NCBI GenBank assembly: GCA_902766005.1
Contig: CACXCB010000029.1
Span: forward strand, 64,539 to 117,732
DNA from: an uncultured Erysipelotrichaceae bacterium
GTDB lineage: Bacteria; Bacillota_I; Bacilli_A; Erysipelotrichales; Erysipelotrichaceae
DNA: 53,194 nucleotides
Direction of reading: 5' to 3'
The notes under the pieces were generated by a model. That model had not been told where the DNA came from and ran no database searches. It saw only the letters and a list, made by a program, of their open reading frames with translations. A program made the translations under genes and the position numbers. Below, piece by piece: positions 31,364 to 41,100 of the stretch (positions within the stretch are counted from its first letter, which is position 1; every line of letters begins with the position of its first letter).

Positions 31364-33332
31364 CTTCCATCCCCATTTCTTCTATCACCGTGCGAATGTC
31401 TTCACCACGATATCCCTGCATCATGCAGTACTGGTATATACGCATTTGCATTTCTCTTCCTGCATATTTTCGGCTGTAGCGTTTTCTTGCTTTTTCCGCA
31501 CATTTCCTCAGGTTTTCCTTTTCCGCTTCCAGATGATCGGTAAAATCCATTCCGTCCACGATATTACCGGCCAATTCATAATCATACCCTTGTTTGCTCA
31601 GTTTGGTGCGTATGGTATTCTTCATCTTCTTCATGGAATCATACTTTTTGGAATGTGCTATCTTGGAAGCGAGAATTATTGCATTATCCTCTTCCTTATC
31701 CCTGCACTCAGAAAGTGCTGTTTCAATCATTGCCGAAGGAATACCTTTTTCTCGCAGTATCTTTTCAATTCTGCCGCATCCATACAGGGATGCCGAAAGA
31801 GACAATGCTTTATCCTTTGCATATCTCTCATCATCAAGGTATCCTTTTTCTTCCAGCTTGTGCACCATGTCATCCGCTTTTTCAGCAGTGCATCCTTTGG
31901 AAGAAATCATCCATTCCTTCATCTCCTTTTTGGAGCGGTCTCTTGCCGAAAGCTTGCGCAGACAGGATTGATACAAAGCCATCTCCTCTTCCTTGCCGAT
32001 CAGATTTTCCACCTCAATCGGTGTCAGCTTCTGTCCGATCCGGATCTTCTTTTCAAGATAGTCATCCAGGGAAGCCTTGATTGTCTGTTCATCCTTGTTT
32101 GCGTTTTTCAAAGCAATTTTCACACTGTTATTCATGACGCTGACATCATGCACCACATACATATTCTGATAGGCATCAACAACACGCTCATAGACTTTCA
32201 TCACCTGTTCATAGAAGACTTCATCGCTGTAAGGATTTACCCGTTTCAGACATTGCGCCTTCATCTGCTCCTTTTCTTTTTCCGTAAGAGATAACAGACG
32301 GTCGAGAATCACCGGAATGTCTTCTGCTTTTTCAAAATACCAGCCGGTTTCATTTTCGATTAACAGATCTTCCAGAACCTCATCCTTACGTGCAAACAAA
32401 GGAAGACCTGAAGCCAAGGCTTCAATAAATGTCATACCCTGTGTCTCTGAAAGACTTGCAGAAATGAATGCATCACAGGCGCGGTAAATATCCGGAATAT
32501 ACTGTCCCGGTATCGGACCGCTCATTTTTACAGTATCCTGCAAATGCAATGTATTGATTTTTTCCTGCAGGTTGTCAAAATCCGGTCCTCCGCCGACAAT
32601 GAGCAATCTGGCCTTGTCTTTTGCAAGAGCAAAGCCATCAACAACCATATCCAGTGCTTTTTCCTTTGCCAGCCTTCCTACATACACAACAACGACATCC
32701 TCTTTCTGAAAGCCGTATGTATTGCGAATTTCCATGCTCTTGTGATCATCCAGATGCGCAGGAGAAAACTTATCCAGATCCAGTCCGGTAGGAATAACAT
32801 CTATGTTTTTCCTGACCTTGTACCCGATCAGCATTTCTTTGGTCTTCTCGCTTGGCGCAATGACTTCCATCGAAGTATCCCCGTACAATTTGGAGAGTTT
32901 GGCTATTGCCTTTTTGGCGAGCGTATCAACCGTTTTTGAATGGATGAAATTGACATAATGCGTATAGTCTTCATATGTTGTGTGATATGTGGATACCAGC
33001 GGTATTTTCAGCTGGGAAGCACAGATATGTGCAAATATGCCGACACCGAATTCCGTCTGGGCATGAATCAGATCCAGATTCAGACCCTTGATAATTTCCA
33101 GTGCATGAAAATGAATCGGGAGCGTCAGAACATATCCGTAAAGGAATTTCAATTCCATTCCGGCTAGCCGCAAAACATTTCCTTCCCATTTTGCCTCTCC
33201 GATCCCCTTGTATGTCGAAACCACATAAACTTCATGTCCGTGTTTTTCCAATTGTCGGCGCAATATGTCAGTACTGTTTGCAACACCGTTGATTTCCGGT
33301 GGAAATGTATCGGAAAATAACCCTATTCTCAT
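31353..33332 (-). CDS. Glycosyltransferase family 4 (monoglucosyldiacylglycerol synthase-like) fused to RecX
   Basis: A 659-aa two-domain protein. Residues 1 to about 385 are a GT4 enzyme (MRIGLFSDTFPPEINGVANS; ETQGMTFIEALASGLP near the donor site) closest to Acholeplasma/Gram-positive diacylglycerol glucosyltransferases, which add the first glucose to the lipid anchor. Residues about 395-659 form a complete RecX-like domain: a basic helical start, KLEEKGYLDDERYAKD, YGCGRIEKILREKGI and repeated three-helix units. RecX inhibits RecA in other bacteria. No stop codon or start signal separates the halves. The flippase-like gene overlaps its start (ATGA), and yhaM overlaps its end. Confidence 0.92.
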   Translation of the reverse strand: MRIGLFSDTFPPEINGVANSTDILRRQLEKHGHEVYVVSTYKGIGEAKWEGNVLRLAGMELKFLYGYVLTLPIHFHALEIIKGLNLDLIHAQTEFGVGIFAHICASQLKIPLVSTYHTTYEDYTHYVNFIHSKTVDTLAKKAIAKLSKLYGDTSMEVIAPSEKTKEMLIGYKVRKNIDVIPTGLDLDKFSPAHLDDHKSMEIRNTYGFQKEDVVVVYVGRLAKEKALDMVVDGFALAKDKARLLIVGGGPDFDNLQEKINTLHLQDTVKMSGPIPGQYIPDIYRACDAFISASLSETQGMTFIEALASGLPLFARKDEVLEDLLIENETGWYFEKAEDIPVILDRLLSLTEKEKEQMKAQCLKRVNPYSDEVFYEQVMKVYERVVDAYQNMYVVHDVSVMNNSVKIALKNANKDEQTIKASLDDYLEKKIRIGQKLTPIEVENLIGKEEEMALYQSCLRKLSARDRSKKEMKEWMISSKGCTAEKADDMVHKLEEKGYLDDERYAKDKALSLSASLYGCGRIEKILREKGIPSAMIETALSECRDKEEDNAIILASKIAHSKKYDSMKKMKNTIRTKLSKQGYDYELAGNIVDGMDFTDHLEAEKENLRKCAEKARKRYSRKYAGREMQMRIYQYCMMQGYRGEDIRTVIEEMGMEDED

Positions 33333-34453
33333 AAGTACCCCTCTTTTATTTCTTCATCAATTTCTTCCTGAATTGCTTCCTGGGTAAAGGTTCTTGGGAT
33401 CAGATGACCTTCATAAATCGGAATATCTTTCTGTGCACGGGCATAAACAAATATGATGCCACCGTTAATCAGTGTCAGATAGAATGTCACAAAGCGCCAC
33501 AGGATCATGATCGAGGTCGCATTGACCGTTCCGAAGATCGTCGAAAACATCAGGATAAACGTTGCTTCCGTTCCTCCGCTGCTTCCCGGCATCGGCAGAA
33601 AAGCATTGACCATCGCCACAAACGAACTTAATGCGACAACATCCAGCAGCTGATTCCATCCAACCGGTATATGCAATGCCTTTGCACAGATGAACGGTAC
33701 ACTGTACAGGATGCACAAACGCAAAAGATTATCCAGCGCAAGCAGGACAATCATCTTTTTATGTGTCTGCAGAACGACGATCTCCTTGGCAAAAGATTCC
33801 AGCTGCTGTTCCAGATGATCCAGTGTTTTCTGCTTGTTTTTGACCAGATGAAGCTTTACGCCGATATTGATGCCTGTTGTCGTAAGCCATGTATAAAACT
33901 TTGGCCATTTTGCCAATGCCCATAAAAAAGCAATGATTCCCGAAGCAACCATAAACCCGAATATGACAATCAGGAAAAACTGGGAATAATTGGCATAGAA
34001 ATAATGGAATCGCATGATTAACAGAAACAGCACAAAGATGCTCATGGTTGTCTGATAAACAATGAAATCAAGCCACAATATGCCTACCGAATGGGAAACC
34101 GGTATACCCTGCTTTTTAAAGATGTACCCCTGAGCAATCTGTCCGCCGCTCGCACCGGGCGTGATATTATTGAAAAGACCTGCTGTATATGCGTTCACAA
34201 ATCCCTGTTTCCATGTATAGTGGGGATGCGATTGCTTACATTCCAGGGCAAGTCCCCATCCGAGCATTGCCCTTTCAAAAATCATCAGGAAAAATAAAAA
34301 CACCAGAATGCGGAGGTCTGCCTGTTTCAATGTTGCAAGAACTGCAGCTCCATTGTCTTTTAAGCTGAAGTAGAGTACAACTGCAGTCAAGCCCAATATC
34401 AGCATAATATTAAAGACTGTATTCTGCAGAAGTTTTTTGATTCTGTTTATCAT
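33329..34453 (-). CDS. LPG-synthase-TM-like flippase-domain membrane protein (UPF0104)
   Basis: A 374-aa polytopic membrane protein of the lysylphosphatidylglycerol synthase transmembrane family, about eight helices. Diagnostic segments are NNITPGASGGQIAQGYIFKKQG and LPMPGSSGGTEATFI. The MprF flippase domain belongs here. The catalytic aminoacyl-transferase domain of MprF is absent, so a lipid-flipping role for the glycolipid made by its neighbours is likely (inference). It heads the operon with the glycosyltransferase-RecX gene. The start is ATG 34453, with TATAAT seven bases before it and no ribosome site; the GTG at 34459 is nearly inside the -10. Confidence 0.87.
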   Translation of the reverse strand: MINRIKKLLQNTVFNIMLILGLTAVVLYFSLKDNGAAVLATLKQADLRILVFLFFLMIFERAMLGWGLALECKQSHPHYTWKQGFVNAYTAGLFNNITPGASGGQIAQGYIFKKQGIPVSHSVGILWLDFIVYQTTMSIFVLFLLIMRFHYFYANYSQFFLIVIFGFMVASGIIAFLWALAKWPKFYTWLTTTGINIGVKLHLVKNKQKTLDHLEQQLESFAKEIVVLQTHKKMIVLLALDNLLRLCILYSVPFICAKALHIPVGWNQLLDVVALSSFVAMVNAFLPMPGSSGGTEATFILMFSTIFGTVNATSIMILWRFVTFYLTLINGGIIFVYARAQKDIPIYEGHLIPRTFTQEAIQEEIDEEIKEGYL

Positions 34454-34460
34454 AGACACT

Positions 34461-34466
34461 ATTATA
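34461..34466 (-). promoter_or_regulatory. -10 box of the flippase operon, leaderless
   Basis: TATAAT on the minus strand, seven bases before ATG 34453. No ribosome-binding sequence lies between. Confidence 0.5.
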
Positions 34467-34570
34467 CTATCGAATTGGAATCATAAATATGTGAAATAAA
34501 CGAAAATTAATATCCTTTATACCATCTTAATGCTTTCTTATTAAACTTCCATTGAAAACAAAAAACCGAT

Positions 34571-34579
34571 TGGTATAAT
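34571..34579 (+). promoter_or_regulatory. Extended -10 promoter of the diglucosyl-lipid transferase gene
   Basis: TGG-TATAAT, 32 bases upstream of the ATG at 34612. A weak GGGGG ribosome site lies within the leader. Confidence 0.6.
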
Positions 34580-34611
34580 TAAAATACTGATTTACCTGGG
34601 GGTCCTAATCC

Positions 34612-35610
34612 ATGAAAGTTTTACTCTATTTTGAAGATGAGAATCTGATTGCCAAGTCCGGTGTCGGCCGCGCCATGCAACATCAGAAGAAAGCATTGGA
34701 ATCCGCAGGCATATCCTATACAACCAACAGTAAGGATACGGATTATGATATTCTTCATATCAATACATACGGCGTGACCAGCCAGTTTGTCGTGGCCAAT
34801 GCAAGAAAAAACCACAAACCGGTTATTTATCACGCCCACTCTACAAAAGAAGATTTCATGAACAGTTTTGTCCTGTCCAACGCCATCGCACCGCTTGTCA
34901 AAAAAAGACTGTGCGACCTGTACAACTCAGCGGATCTTCTGATCACACCGACACCCTATGCAAAACATCTGCTGGAAGGATATGGCCTGACCATGCCAAT
35001 CTACCCTGTATCCAACGGGGTTGACCTTTCCCAATACGAACATGACAATTCCAAAATCCAGGCCTTCTATGATTATTTTCACCTTACGCCGAAAGACAGG
35101 ATTGTCATTGGCATAGGCCTTTTATTCCAAAGAAAAGGAATTCTTGATTTTCTGAAAGTTGCTGAGATGCTTCCGGAATATCACTTTATCTGGTTCGGCG
35201 ATATTTCCCGCATCCTGATTCCCGGAAAAATCATCCGGGCAATTGACAATTGTCCTGAAAATGTCGAGTTTCCGGGCTATATTATCGGTGATGTTCTAAA
35301 AGGTGCATTGCAGGCTGCAGACTGTTTCTTCTCCCCATCTTATGAGGAGACGGAAGGCATTGCCGTCCTGGAGGCACTCGCATCGAAACAGACATGTATC
35401 CTGCGTGATATCGGTGCATATGAATCCTGGGCTAAATCCGGTACAAACTGCTATCTGGGCAAGTCAAATGTTGAATTTGCCAACCTGATTCAGCAGGTCT
35501 GCAGTAAACGGCTTCCCGCCACAGGAAACGGTGCATATCTTGTTGCCCAATCCAGATCCATTGATCAGATTGGCTCACAGTTAAAGAAAATATACGAGAT
35601 TGTTTTATGA
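34612..35610 (+). CDS. Glycosyltransferase family 4 (diglucosyldiacylglycerol synthase-like)
   Basis: A 332-aa cytoplasmic, membrane-associated GT4 enzyme. MKVLLYFEDENLIAKSGVGR and YHAHSTKEDFMNSF match the Acholeplasma alDGS group, which adds a second glucose to monoglucosyldiacylglycerol. The donor-site motif is EETEGIAVLEALASKQ. It stands divergent from the fused first-step transferase and flippase-like gene, so the locus can plausibly make and export a diglucosyl lipid (a lipoteichoic-acid-type anchor). Its stop overlaps the next start (ATGA). Confidence 0.9.
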   Translation: MKVLLYFEDENLIAKSGVGRAMQHQKKALESAGISYTTNSKDTDYDILHINTYGVTSQFVVANARKNHKPVIYHAHSTKEDFMNSFVLSNAIAPLVKKRLCDLYNSADLLITPTPYAKHLLEGYGLTMPIYPVSNGVDLSQYEHDNSKIQAFYDYFHLTPKDRIVIGIGLLFQRKGILDFLKVAEMLPEYHFIWFGDISRILIPGKIIRAIDNCPENVEFPGYIIGDVLKGALQAADCFFSPSYEETEGIAVLEALASKQTCILRDIGAYESWAKSGTNCYLGKSNVEFANLIQQVCSKRLPATGNGAYLVAQSRSIDQIGSQLKKIYEIVL

Positions 35611-37091
35611 AAAAGTTAATGCACGCCCTTCTTGCATGTACAATCTTTCTGTCCTCTTCAACCATCATTCATGCGGATGATGGTTTTCATCATGTAGTGA
35701 CGAGAAATGCCGTTGCATATCCTTCTTTTGCGACAAAGGATACACCTGTAACCATTCAGGCAGAGCTCAATGATGCGCAGGTATTTTATGAATGGATTGG
35801 TGTCTATGGATTGGAGATCGATAAAAAAGATCCTGATGCAACATTTATCATGCCCGATCATGAAGTACATTTAACAGCAGCGTATAAACCTTTTCACTGG
35901 CATATGACTTGCGGAAGACAAAAAAAGTTTATACCGGAAAGGATGCAAACCAAAACACTGCATCTTTCCAAAAACATGCAAAGAACAACCGGCTGGTGGA
36001 AATACAGAAATCACTGGTATTTTATTCAGGCAGACAATCAGCCGGCTACAGGGTGGAATGTCAGCAAACACCGGAAATACTATTTTGACAGCACCGGCGT
36101 GATGCAGAAAGGATGGATGGAAATGGATCAGGAAACATATCATTTGGATGAAAGCGGTGCTCTTTCCATTGGATGGACAGAACTGGATAATCACACCTAT
36201 TACTTTGATCCGCAAACCGGAGCCATGGCAAAAGGAATCACGATGATAGACGATAAAAACTATCTCTTTGATGAAAACGGCATATATCTTCATGAAGTGG
36301 ATGATGTACCGGCAATTACCGGTGATTTTGCGGTTGTATACAATGCTGCGGATGATCAAATTGTCTACAGCAAAAAAGCAGATGAGAGAATCTGGCCGGC
36401 TTCTATGACGAAGATGATGACCATCATTCTTGCTTTGGAAAATCTTGAAGACCTTCATAAAACAGTTGTGGTATCACAGGAAAAAGTACAGGGACTGCTG
36501 GAAGCAGGTTTGACAATCATTAACTACCAGCCCGGTGATACGGCAACAATTGAAGACCTCCTCTATACAACGTGCCTGCCTTCTGCAGCCGATTCCGCCA
36601 ACCTTCTGGCATATGAAGTATCCGGATCTTTGGAAGACTTTGTTGCCCTGATGAACAAAAAAGCCATGGAAATCGGCATGTCGCATACGCATTTTGCCAA
36701 TTGCCACGGCAATGATGATTTAAACAATTATTCCACATGCCATGATATGGCAAAATTGCTGTCCTATGGAATGCAGAATGATATCTTTCGCAAGATCATC
36801 AGCACATACGATTACACCATCGCTCCAACAGCCCTACTTCCCGAAGGAGAAACCTATAAATCCATCGTACTCATGTACATCAAGGGATATGGCGAGCACA
36901 GGTACCAGTTTGACATACCGGGTGCGATAGGCGGAAAAAGCGGGTATACCCCTACTGCAGGATATACCCTTGCCTTAGCAGTCATGCAAAATGAAAAAAC
37001 ATATATCTACGTGATCGGCAAAAGCTTTCAAAAACAGTATTATCCAAGCCATGTTGAAGATGTATCGATCTTAAGAAACTATTTCCGATGA
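35607..37091 (+). CDS. D-alanyl-D-alanine carboxypeptidase with choline/wall-binding repeats
   Basis: Exported S11 peptidase, 494 aa. A signal peptide (residues 1-23) is followed by a small beta domain (about 30-95). Four to five wall-binding repeats of the PF01473 type come next (about 125-230; GWWKYRNHWYF, GWNVSKHRKYYFDSTG, GWTELDNHTYYFD). The catalytic domain has SMTK (Ser266, Lys269), SAADSAN (326-332) and KSG at 444-446, where KTG is usual. The repeats should hold it on a wall polymer. The gene is translationally coupled to the lipid glucosyltransferase (ATGA). Its 3' end overlaps the convergent nucleoid-protein gene by 13 bases. Confidence 0.92.
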   Translation: MKKLMHALLACTIFLSSSTIIHADDGFHHVVTRNAVAYPSFATKDTPVTIQAELNDAQVFYEWIGVYGLEIDKKDPDATFIMPDHEVHLTAAYKPFHWHMTCGRQKKFIPERMQTKTLHLSKNMQRTTGWWKYRNHWYFIQADNQPATGWNVSKHRKYYFDSTGVMQKGWMEMDQETYHLDESGALSIGWTELDNHTYYFDPQTGAMAKGITMIDDKNYLFDENGIYLHEVDDVPAITGDFAVVYNAADDQIVYSKKADERIWPASMTKMMTIILALENLEDLHKTVVVSQEKVQGLLEAGLTIINYQPGDTATIEDLLYTTCLPSAADSANLLAYEVSGSLEDFVALMNKKAMEIGMSHTHFANCHGNDDLNNYSTCHDMAKLLSYGMQNDIFRKIISTYDYTIAPTALLPEGETYKSIVLMYIKGYGEHRYQFDIPGAIGGKSGYTPTAGYTLALAVMQNEKTYIYVIGKSFQKQYYPSHVEDVSILRNYFR

Positions 37092-38101
37092 ATGATCTTT
37101 CCGACGTGGCGAAGCTCAATGGTAATTGTTCCGTCCGGGTTATTGATGAATTTGACATAATCCGGATCAGAAAAATATTCTACGGGAACGGAAATCTCTA
37201 TACCGGTGTCAGTGCGGATCTTCTGCCTCGCTGACATCTTTTTTGCATCCTGGGGTCCGAGATCCACTCTTTCCGGCAGTTCCACCGAAGCAACCCTTTC
37301 TTTGAATACTTCTTTGATCTCAGGCTTATCTTCAAATATCTCCCTGCTTAAATCCTCTAATGCAAATGAGGAGGATTCCTCCGTACGCTGCATGATAAAG
37401 TTTTTTGTCTGCGACAACAGCAAAGCCGGGTTTTCATCATGTTCTTCAGCCACATCCGAGACAATTTCCTTGATGATTTTAACAACTTCCGTAGCAGACT
37501 TGTTCTCAGTGCATTCAAGTACATGATACAGAATCCTCGGGTTTTTATCCGCACCGGTTTTCATCGCATCACAATATCTGATTTCCTCAGTAGAAAGATT
37601 GATTGCTGCATAGGTTTTTGCCTTTCTTGTGGGTGAAGGAAGAACTGCATGGTGCTCAATGATATCGTTTTTCAATATACCAGCGGAATTATCCACCTGA
37701 TGGGTCCATGCCTGTGTATTTTCAAGAACATAAAAACTGATGTATTTATGAAAATTGACCGTATAATCCACAATCAGAAGATCGAATGCCTGCAAATCCG
37801 GATGGTCCTGAAAGAAGCTGATAAACCTTTCTGCAATACCATCAGCCAAGTCAATAAAACTGCTTTTTCCCTGCCTGTAATCACGTATGGCACGCAAAAG
37901 ATTGCTTTCCTCACCAAAGCTGACATGATGCTGGCCGGCATCTTCCAAAGTACGGTATATATGCTGAAAAACATATCCGTAGATCATATCCGCATTTAGA
38001 TCCAATTCCTGCTGGGAAAGGACATTTAACTGCGTTGTAAAGTCCAGTATATGCAATATCGCATGATGTATTTCAATTTCCGGTATTTCCTGCTGATTCA
38101 T
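37079..38101 (-). CDS. Nucleoid-associated protein, NdpA/YejK family
   Basis: A 340-aa protein of the 37-kDa nucleoid-associated family (PF04245), rare in Gram-positive genomes but recognisable: IEIHHAILHILD near the start, LADGIAERF, LLIVDYTVNFHKYISFYVL, and a C-terminal region with DTGIEISVPVEYFSDPDYV. Its molecular role is poorly known. Monocistronic, with a short leader in which AGGGG is almost at the transcription start. The stop lies inside the end of the convergent carboxypeptidase gene. Confidence 0.85.
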   Translation of the reverse strand: MNQQEIPEIEIHHAILHILDFTTQLNVLSQQELDLNADMIYGYVFQHIYRTLEDAGQHHVSFGEESNLLRAIRDYRQGKSSFIDLADGIAERFISFFQDHPDLQAFDLLIVDYTVNFHKYISFYVLENTQAWTHQVDNSAGILKNDIIEHHAVLPSPTRKAKTYAAINLSTEEIRYCDAMKTGADKNPRILYHVLECTENKSATEVVKIIKEIVSDVAEEHDENPALLLSQTKNFIMQRTEESSSFALEDLSREIFEDKPEIKEVFKERVASVELPERVDLGPQDAKKMSARQKIRTDTGIEISVPVEYFSDPDYVKFINNPDGTITIELRHVGKIIHRK

Positions 38102-38115
38102 AATTACCCCTGTTA

Positions 38116-38124
38116 ATCATAACA
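38116..38124 (-). promoter_or_regulatory. Extended -10 promoter of the nucleoid-protein gene
   Basis: TGt-TATGAT on the minus strand. The leader would be only about eight bases long. Confidence 0.5.
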
Positions 38125-38133
38125 GAGATTATC

Positions 38134-38166
38134 AAAAAAAACATGATGCAGATGAGCATCATGTTT
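38134..38166 (-). terminator. Terminator of the pyruvate:ferredoxin oxidoreductase gene
   Basis: AACATGATGC / GCATCATGTT with a 6-base loop, followed by eight T's on the minus strand. Confidence 0.88.
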
Positions 38167-38189
38167 TCTGTTTCATTCTTTTATCTCAA

Positions 38190-41100
38190 TTACTTCTGGC
38201 TTTCAGCTTTTGTAACGAGCTTGTTGTAACGAGTCTGTGCATCAGACAATGTCTTTGCAAACAGTGCATCAGCAGCTTCCTGGCCCTTGATCTTCGGCAG
38301 GTTGAAGTAACGTGCTTCATTCATCAGGAACTCGTTGAACTTATCCCACTTAGGCTCCTTGGAGTCGATCTGGAGTGGTTTTTCAAGTCTTGGGTCATAT
38401 CTGTAGAGAGTGACATAGCCACATTCAACAGCGTTCTTCTGAACCTTCGGTGCATTGACCAATCCACCCTTGATACCCTGTTCAGCACATGGGCTGTAAG
38501 CGATAATCAGAGATGGTCCGTCATAGCTTTCTGCTTCTTTGAATGCCTTGATTGTCTGCAGCTGGTTAGCTCCCATGGATACCTGTGCTACATATGCAGA
38601 ACCGTATTCCATAACGATCTGGCCGAGGTCTTTCTTAGCAAGCGGTTTACCACCGGAAGCGAACTTCGCAATGGAAGCAGCCTGTGAAGACTTGGAGGAC
38701 TGTCCGCCTGTGTTGGAGTAAACTTCTGTATCGAGTACGAGAACGTTAACATTCAGGTTGTTAGCCATGACATGATCTAATCCGCCGTAACCGATATCAT
38801 ATGCCCATCCGTCACCACCGACGATCCATACGGACTTGCCAACAAGATCTCTTTCCATTGCAACGAGCTCTTTGACTGCTTCATTTGCAGAAGCCTTGCA
38901 TCCTTCAACGATAGCGTCTTTAACAGCTCTCTGTGCATCACGGTTGTCTTTTGCATCAATATAAGCCTGGAATGCTTCCTTGAGTTCAGGTTCAACTTTG
39001 TCGAGGTTGTCTTCCATGATCTTCAGGATCTTGCTCATCTTGTAAGACTGGGAGATAGCCATACCGAAACCAAATTCAGCATTGTCTTCGAACAGGGAGT
39101 TAGCCCATGCAACACCCTCACCGTTCTTGTCAATAATGAATGGTGTGGAAGGAGTAGCAGAGCAGTAAATCATGGAGCAGCCTGTTGCGTTAGCAACGAG
39201 CATGTCTTTACCGAACAGCTGGGAAGCCAGTCTGTAATATGGAGCTTCTCCACATCCCGGGCAGCATCCGCTTACTTCGAAGTATGGCAGCTGTAAGGAG
39301 GATTCCTGTACTGTATTCGGACGAGCATACTGTGGCTTGTATTCTGTCTCTTTATAGAGGTAATCAGCCAATGGCTCCTGGTTGAGCTGTGTATTGACAT
39401 CAGCAGCACCGAGTGCCTTAGTCGGGCAGACTCTCAAGCAGACGCCGCAGCCTACGCAGTTCATCGGGGACAGCTGGATTCTGTACTGTAATCCTGCATC
39501 CTTTGCGCCAGGATAAGCAGCAAGTTTCTTCTGGTCAACGACTGTGAAGTCAACACCGTTCTCCTTAGCAATCTCTTCTGCCTTAGCATATTCTTCAGCA
39601 TTGAGCAGGAACGGACGGATTGTAGCATGTGGACATGCAAATGCACATTGGCCGCAGGCAACACACTTTGTTGCATCCCATACAGGAACATCTGCAGCGA
39701 TGTTTCTCTTTTCACGGAAAGATACGTTTTCAGGAATAGATCCATCCAATACGCCGTGTTTGAGGAATGAGGAAACAGGCATGTCATAACCTTCAAGAGC
39801 ATTGATTCTCTGCAGGTTGTCATCGAAGTATTCATCACCTGTCTTAACGATCAGGCTTGCATCATATGGCAGATCCTTCCATTCCGGTTTAACTTCGATC
39901 TCAACAAGTCCGGATTTACCTCTGTCAATAGCGTTGCAGTTGTTGTTGACAACATCTTCACCCTTACGAGCATATGTATGACGAGCGCTGTCTTTCATGA
40001 GTTCAACGGATGTCTCATAAGGCATGATCTGTTCATTCAATGCGAAGAATGCAGACTGCAGGATTGTGTTGGTATGACGTCCCATATGTGTTTCCTGAGC
40101 GAGCTTTGTAGCATTGATGATATAGAACTTGGCCTTCTTTTCAGCTAAGCCTGCTAACATTCTGTTAGGCAGACGATCAGCAATTTCCTCTGCAGGAATT
40201 GTTGTGTTCAGCAGGAATGTTCCGCCTTCCTTGAGGTTGCGGACCATATCAAACTTGAAGCAGTAGGAATCCAGTGAGCAGGAAATGAAGTCAGCCTTGT
40301 CAATGTAGTATGGGCTGTGAATCGGGCTCGGTCCAAAACGCAGATGGGAACGTGTTACACCACCGGCCTTCTTGGAGTCATATGCGAAGTAAGCCTGGGA
40401 ATACAGATCAGTGTTGTTACCGATGATCTTAACTGTGCTCTTGTTGGCACCGACTGTACCATCGGAACCCAAACCGTAGAACAGGCAGCTGGAGTAGTCA
40501 GCTTCAACAGTGATATCTACCGGTGCAAGAGACAGATTTGTTACATCGTCTTCGATACCGATTGTGAATTCTTCTTTTGGCTCATCCTTCTTCAATTCTT
40601 CAAATACTGCATTGATATGGGATGGGTTTGTGTCCTTGCTGGAGAGACCGTAACGGCCACCGACAATTGTCAGATCCTTATGCTTTCTGAGAGCATAGCA
40701 GACATCCATGAACAGAGGTTCTCTTGCACCCTGCTCTTTAGCACGGTCGAGAACAGCAATCTTCTTAACTGTTTCAGGAAGAACAGCTTCCAGGTATTTC
40801 TGGGAGAACGGACGATACAGATATACTTTGATCAGACCGACTTTTTCTCCGCGCTTTGTCAATGTATTGATTGTTTCTGTGATTGTGTCTGTAACAGAAC
40901 CCATAGCGATGAGGATTCTTTCAGCATCAGGAGCACCAACATATACAAACGGTGCATATGCACGGCCTGTATGCTCACTGATTGCTTTCAGATATTTTGC
41001 AGCAATATCAGGAACAGCTTCATAATGCTCATTCTGTGCTTCAGCAGCCTGGAAATAAATGTCATCATTCTGGGAGCCGCCTCTTGTCACAGGATTTGTA

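Noticed and set aside
37079..37091. The 13-base overlap of two convergent genes as a sign of a wrong end
   Set aside because: Both proteins reach their normal C termini (the carboxypeptidase domain and the NdpA-type end), so the overlap is accepted as real.
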